From an archaeon (GTDB taxonomy: Archaea; Asgardarchaeota; Hermodarchaeia; Hermodarchaeales; Hermodarchaeaceae), in NCBI GenBank assembly GCA_016550415.1, contig JABXGU010000096.1, positions 1 to 6,219 of the forward strand: a stretch of 6,219 nucleotides of DNA. The letters are read 5' to 3'. Within the stretch, counting starts at the first letter, position 1; each line of letters starts with the position of its first letter. Of this stretch, positions 6,142 through 6,219 are shown in pieces. A program made the position numbers and the translations under genes. The notes below the pieces were generated by a model. It was not told the origin of the DNA. It saw nothing but the letters and a program-made list of their open reading frames with translations, and did not search any database.

Positions 6142-6149
6142 TTTAAAAA
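6142..6149 (+). promoter_or_regulatory. Possible TATA box of the rightward gene at 6190
   Basis: TTTAAAAA lies inside CCTTTAAAAAAGG, itself a small dyad. Start would be near base 6172, leaving a leader of about 18 bases that includes a GGGGATT stretch (6180-6186) close to the ATG. Confidence 0.3.
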
Positions 6150-6189
6150 AGGAGTTTCTAGATTTTTGCAATAGCACTTGGGGATTCAA

Positions 6190-6219
6190 ATGAAAATTAG
6201 CATTGGTATCGAACCTCAT
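6190..6219 (+). CDS. Start of a rightward gene cut by the window edge
   Basis: Ten codons, MKISIGIEPH, follow an ATG at 6190 with GGGGATT just upstream and a TATA-like element about 45 bases before. An in-frame TAG at 6172-6174 limits extension; a TTG at 6178 is the only alternative start seen. The opening resembles that of luciferase-like, F420-dependent oxidoreductases, but ten residues are too few to assign a family. It is divergent from the ADC-like gene. Confidence 0.4.
   Translation, partial: MKISIGIEPH

Overview
The window looks archaeal. Putative TATA boxes sit about 26 bases ahead of likely transcript starts, one of them matching a leaderless GTG start. Shine-Dalgarno matches are to the archaeal GGAGGTGAT core. 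The debris of a surface protein, with an Asp-rich calcium-loop repeat and a C-terminal membrane helix ending in Arg residues, fits mesophilic archaea such as Asgard lineages. The lineage is inferred from gene style only. Base composition is moderate, and no rRNA, tRNA, CRISPR array or insertion sequence was seen.

Layout. Bases 1-518 (minus) hold the N-terminal part of an ArsR-type winged-helix regulator that runs off the left edge. Bases 519-745 are a divergent control region with TATA elements on both strands, a 15-base periodic ACGGT repeat and a strong imperfect hairpin in the presumed 5' leader of the rightward operon. Bases 746-3639 (plus) carry two genes overlapping by 4 bases: an opine (octopine/nopaline-type) dehydrogenase and a 581-residue protein with an N-terminal cobalamin-binding domain followed by a large mutase-like catalytic region. 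A small Cys-rich ORF (3632-3796) may be a third member. Bases 3797-4221 have no intact gene but contain the decayed end of a leftward surface-protein gene. Bases 4222-6043 (minus) hold a class I SAM methyltransferase and an acetoacetate-decarboxylase-like protein, separated by 166 bases. At 6190 a rightward gene begins and leaves the window after ten codons.

How the parts may work together. The regulator and the dehydrogenase/B12 operon are divergent neighbours, so local regulation is plausible. The tight coupling of an enzyme that condenses an amino acid with a 2-oxo acid and a B12-dependent mutase-like protein suggests a two-step amino-acid or opine-type conversion: the mutase would rearrange a carbon skeleton and the dehydrogenase would make or break a secondary amine. 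The substrate cannot be read from the sequence. The methyltransferase and ADC-like genes converge on this operon and need not belong to it. The most interesting element is the two-gene B12/opine operon with its structured, repeat-bearing control region.
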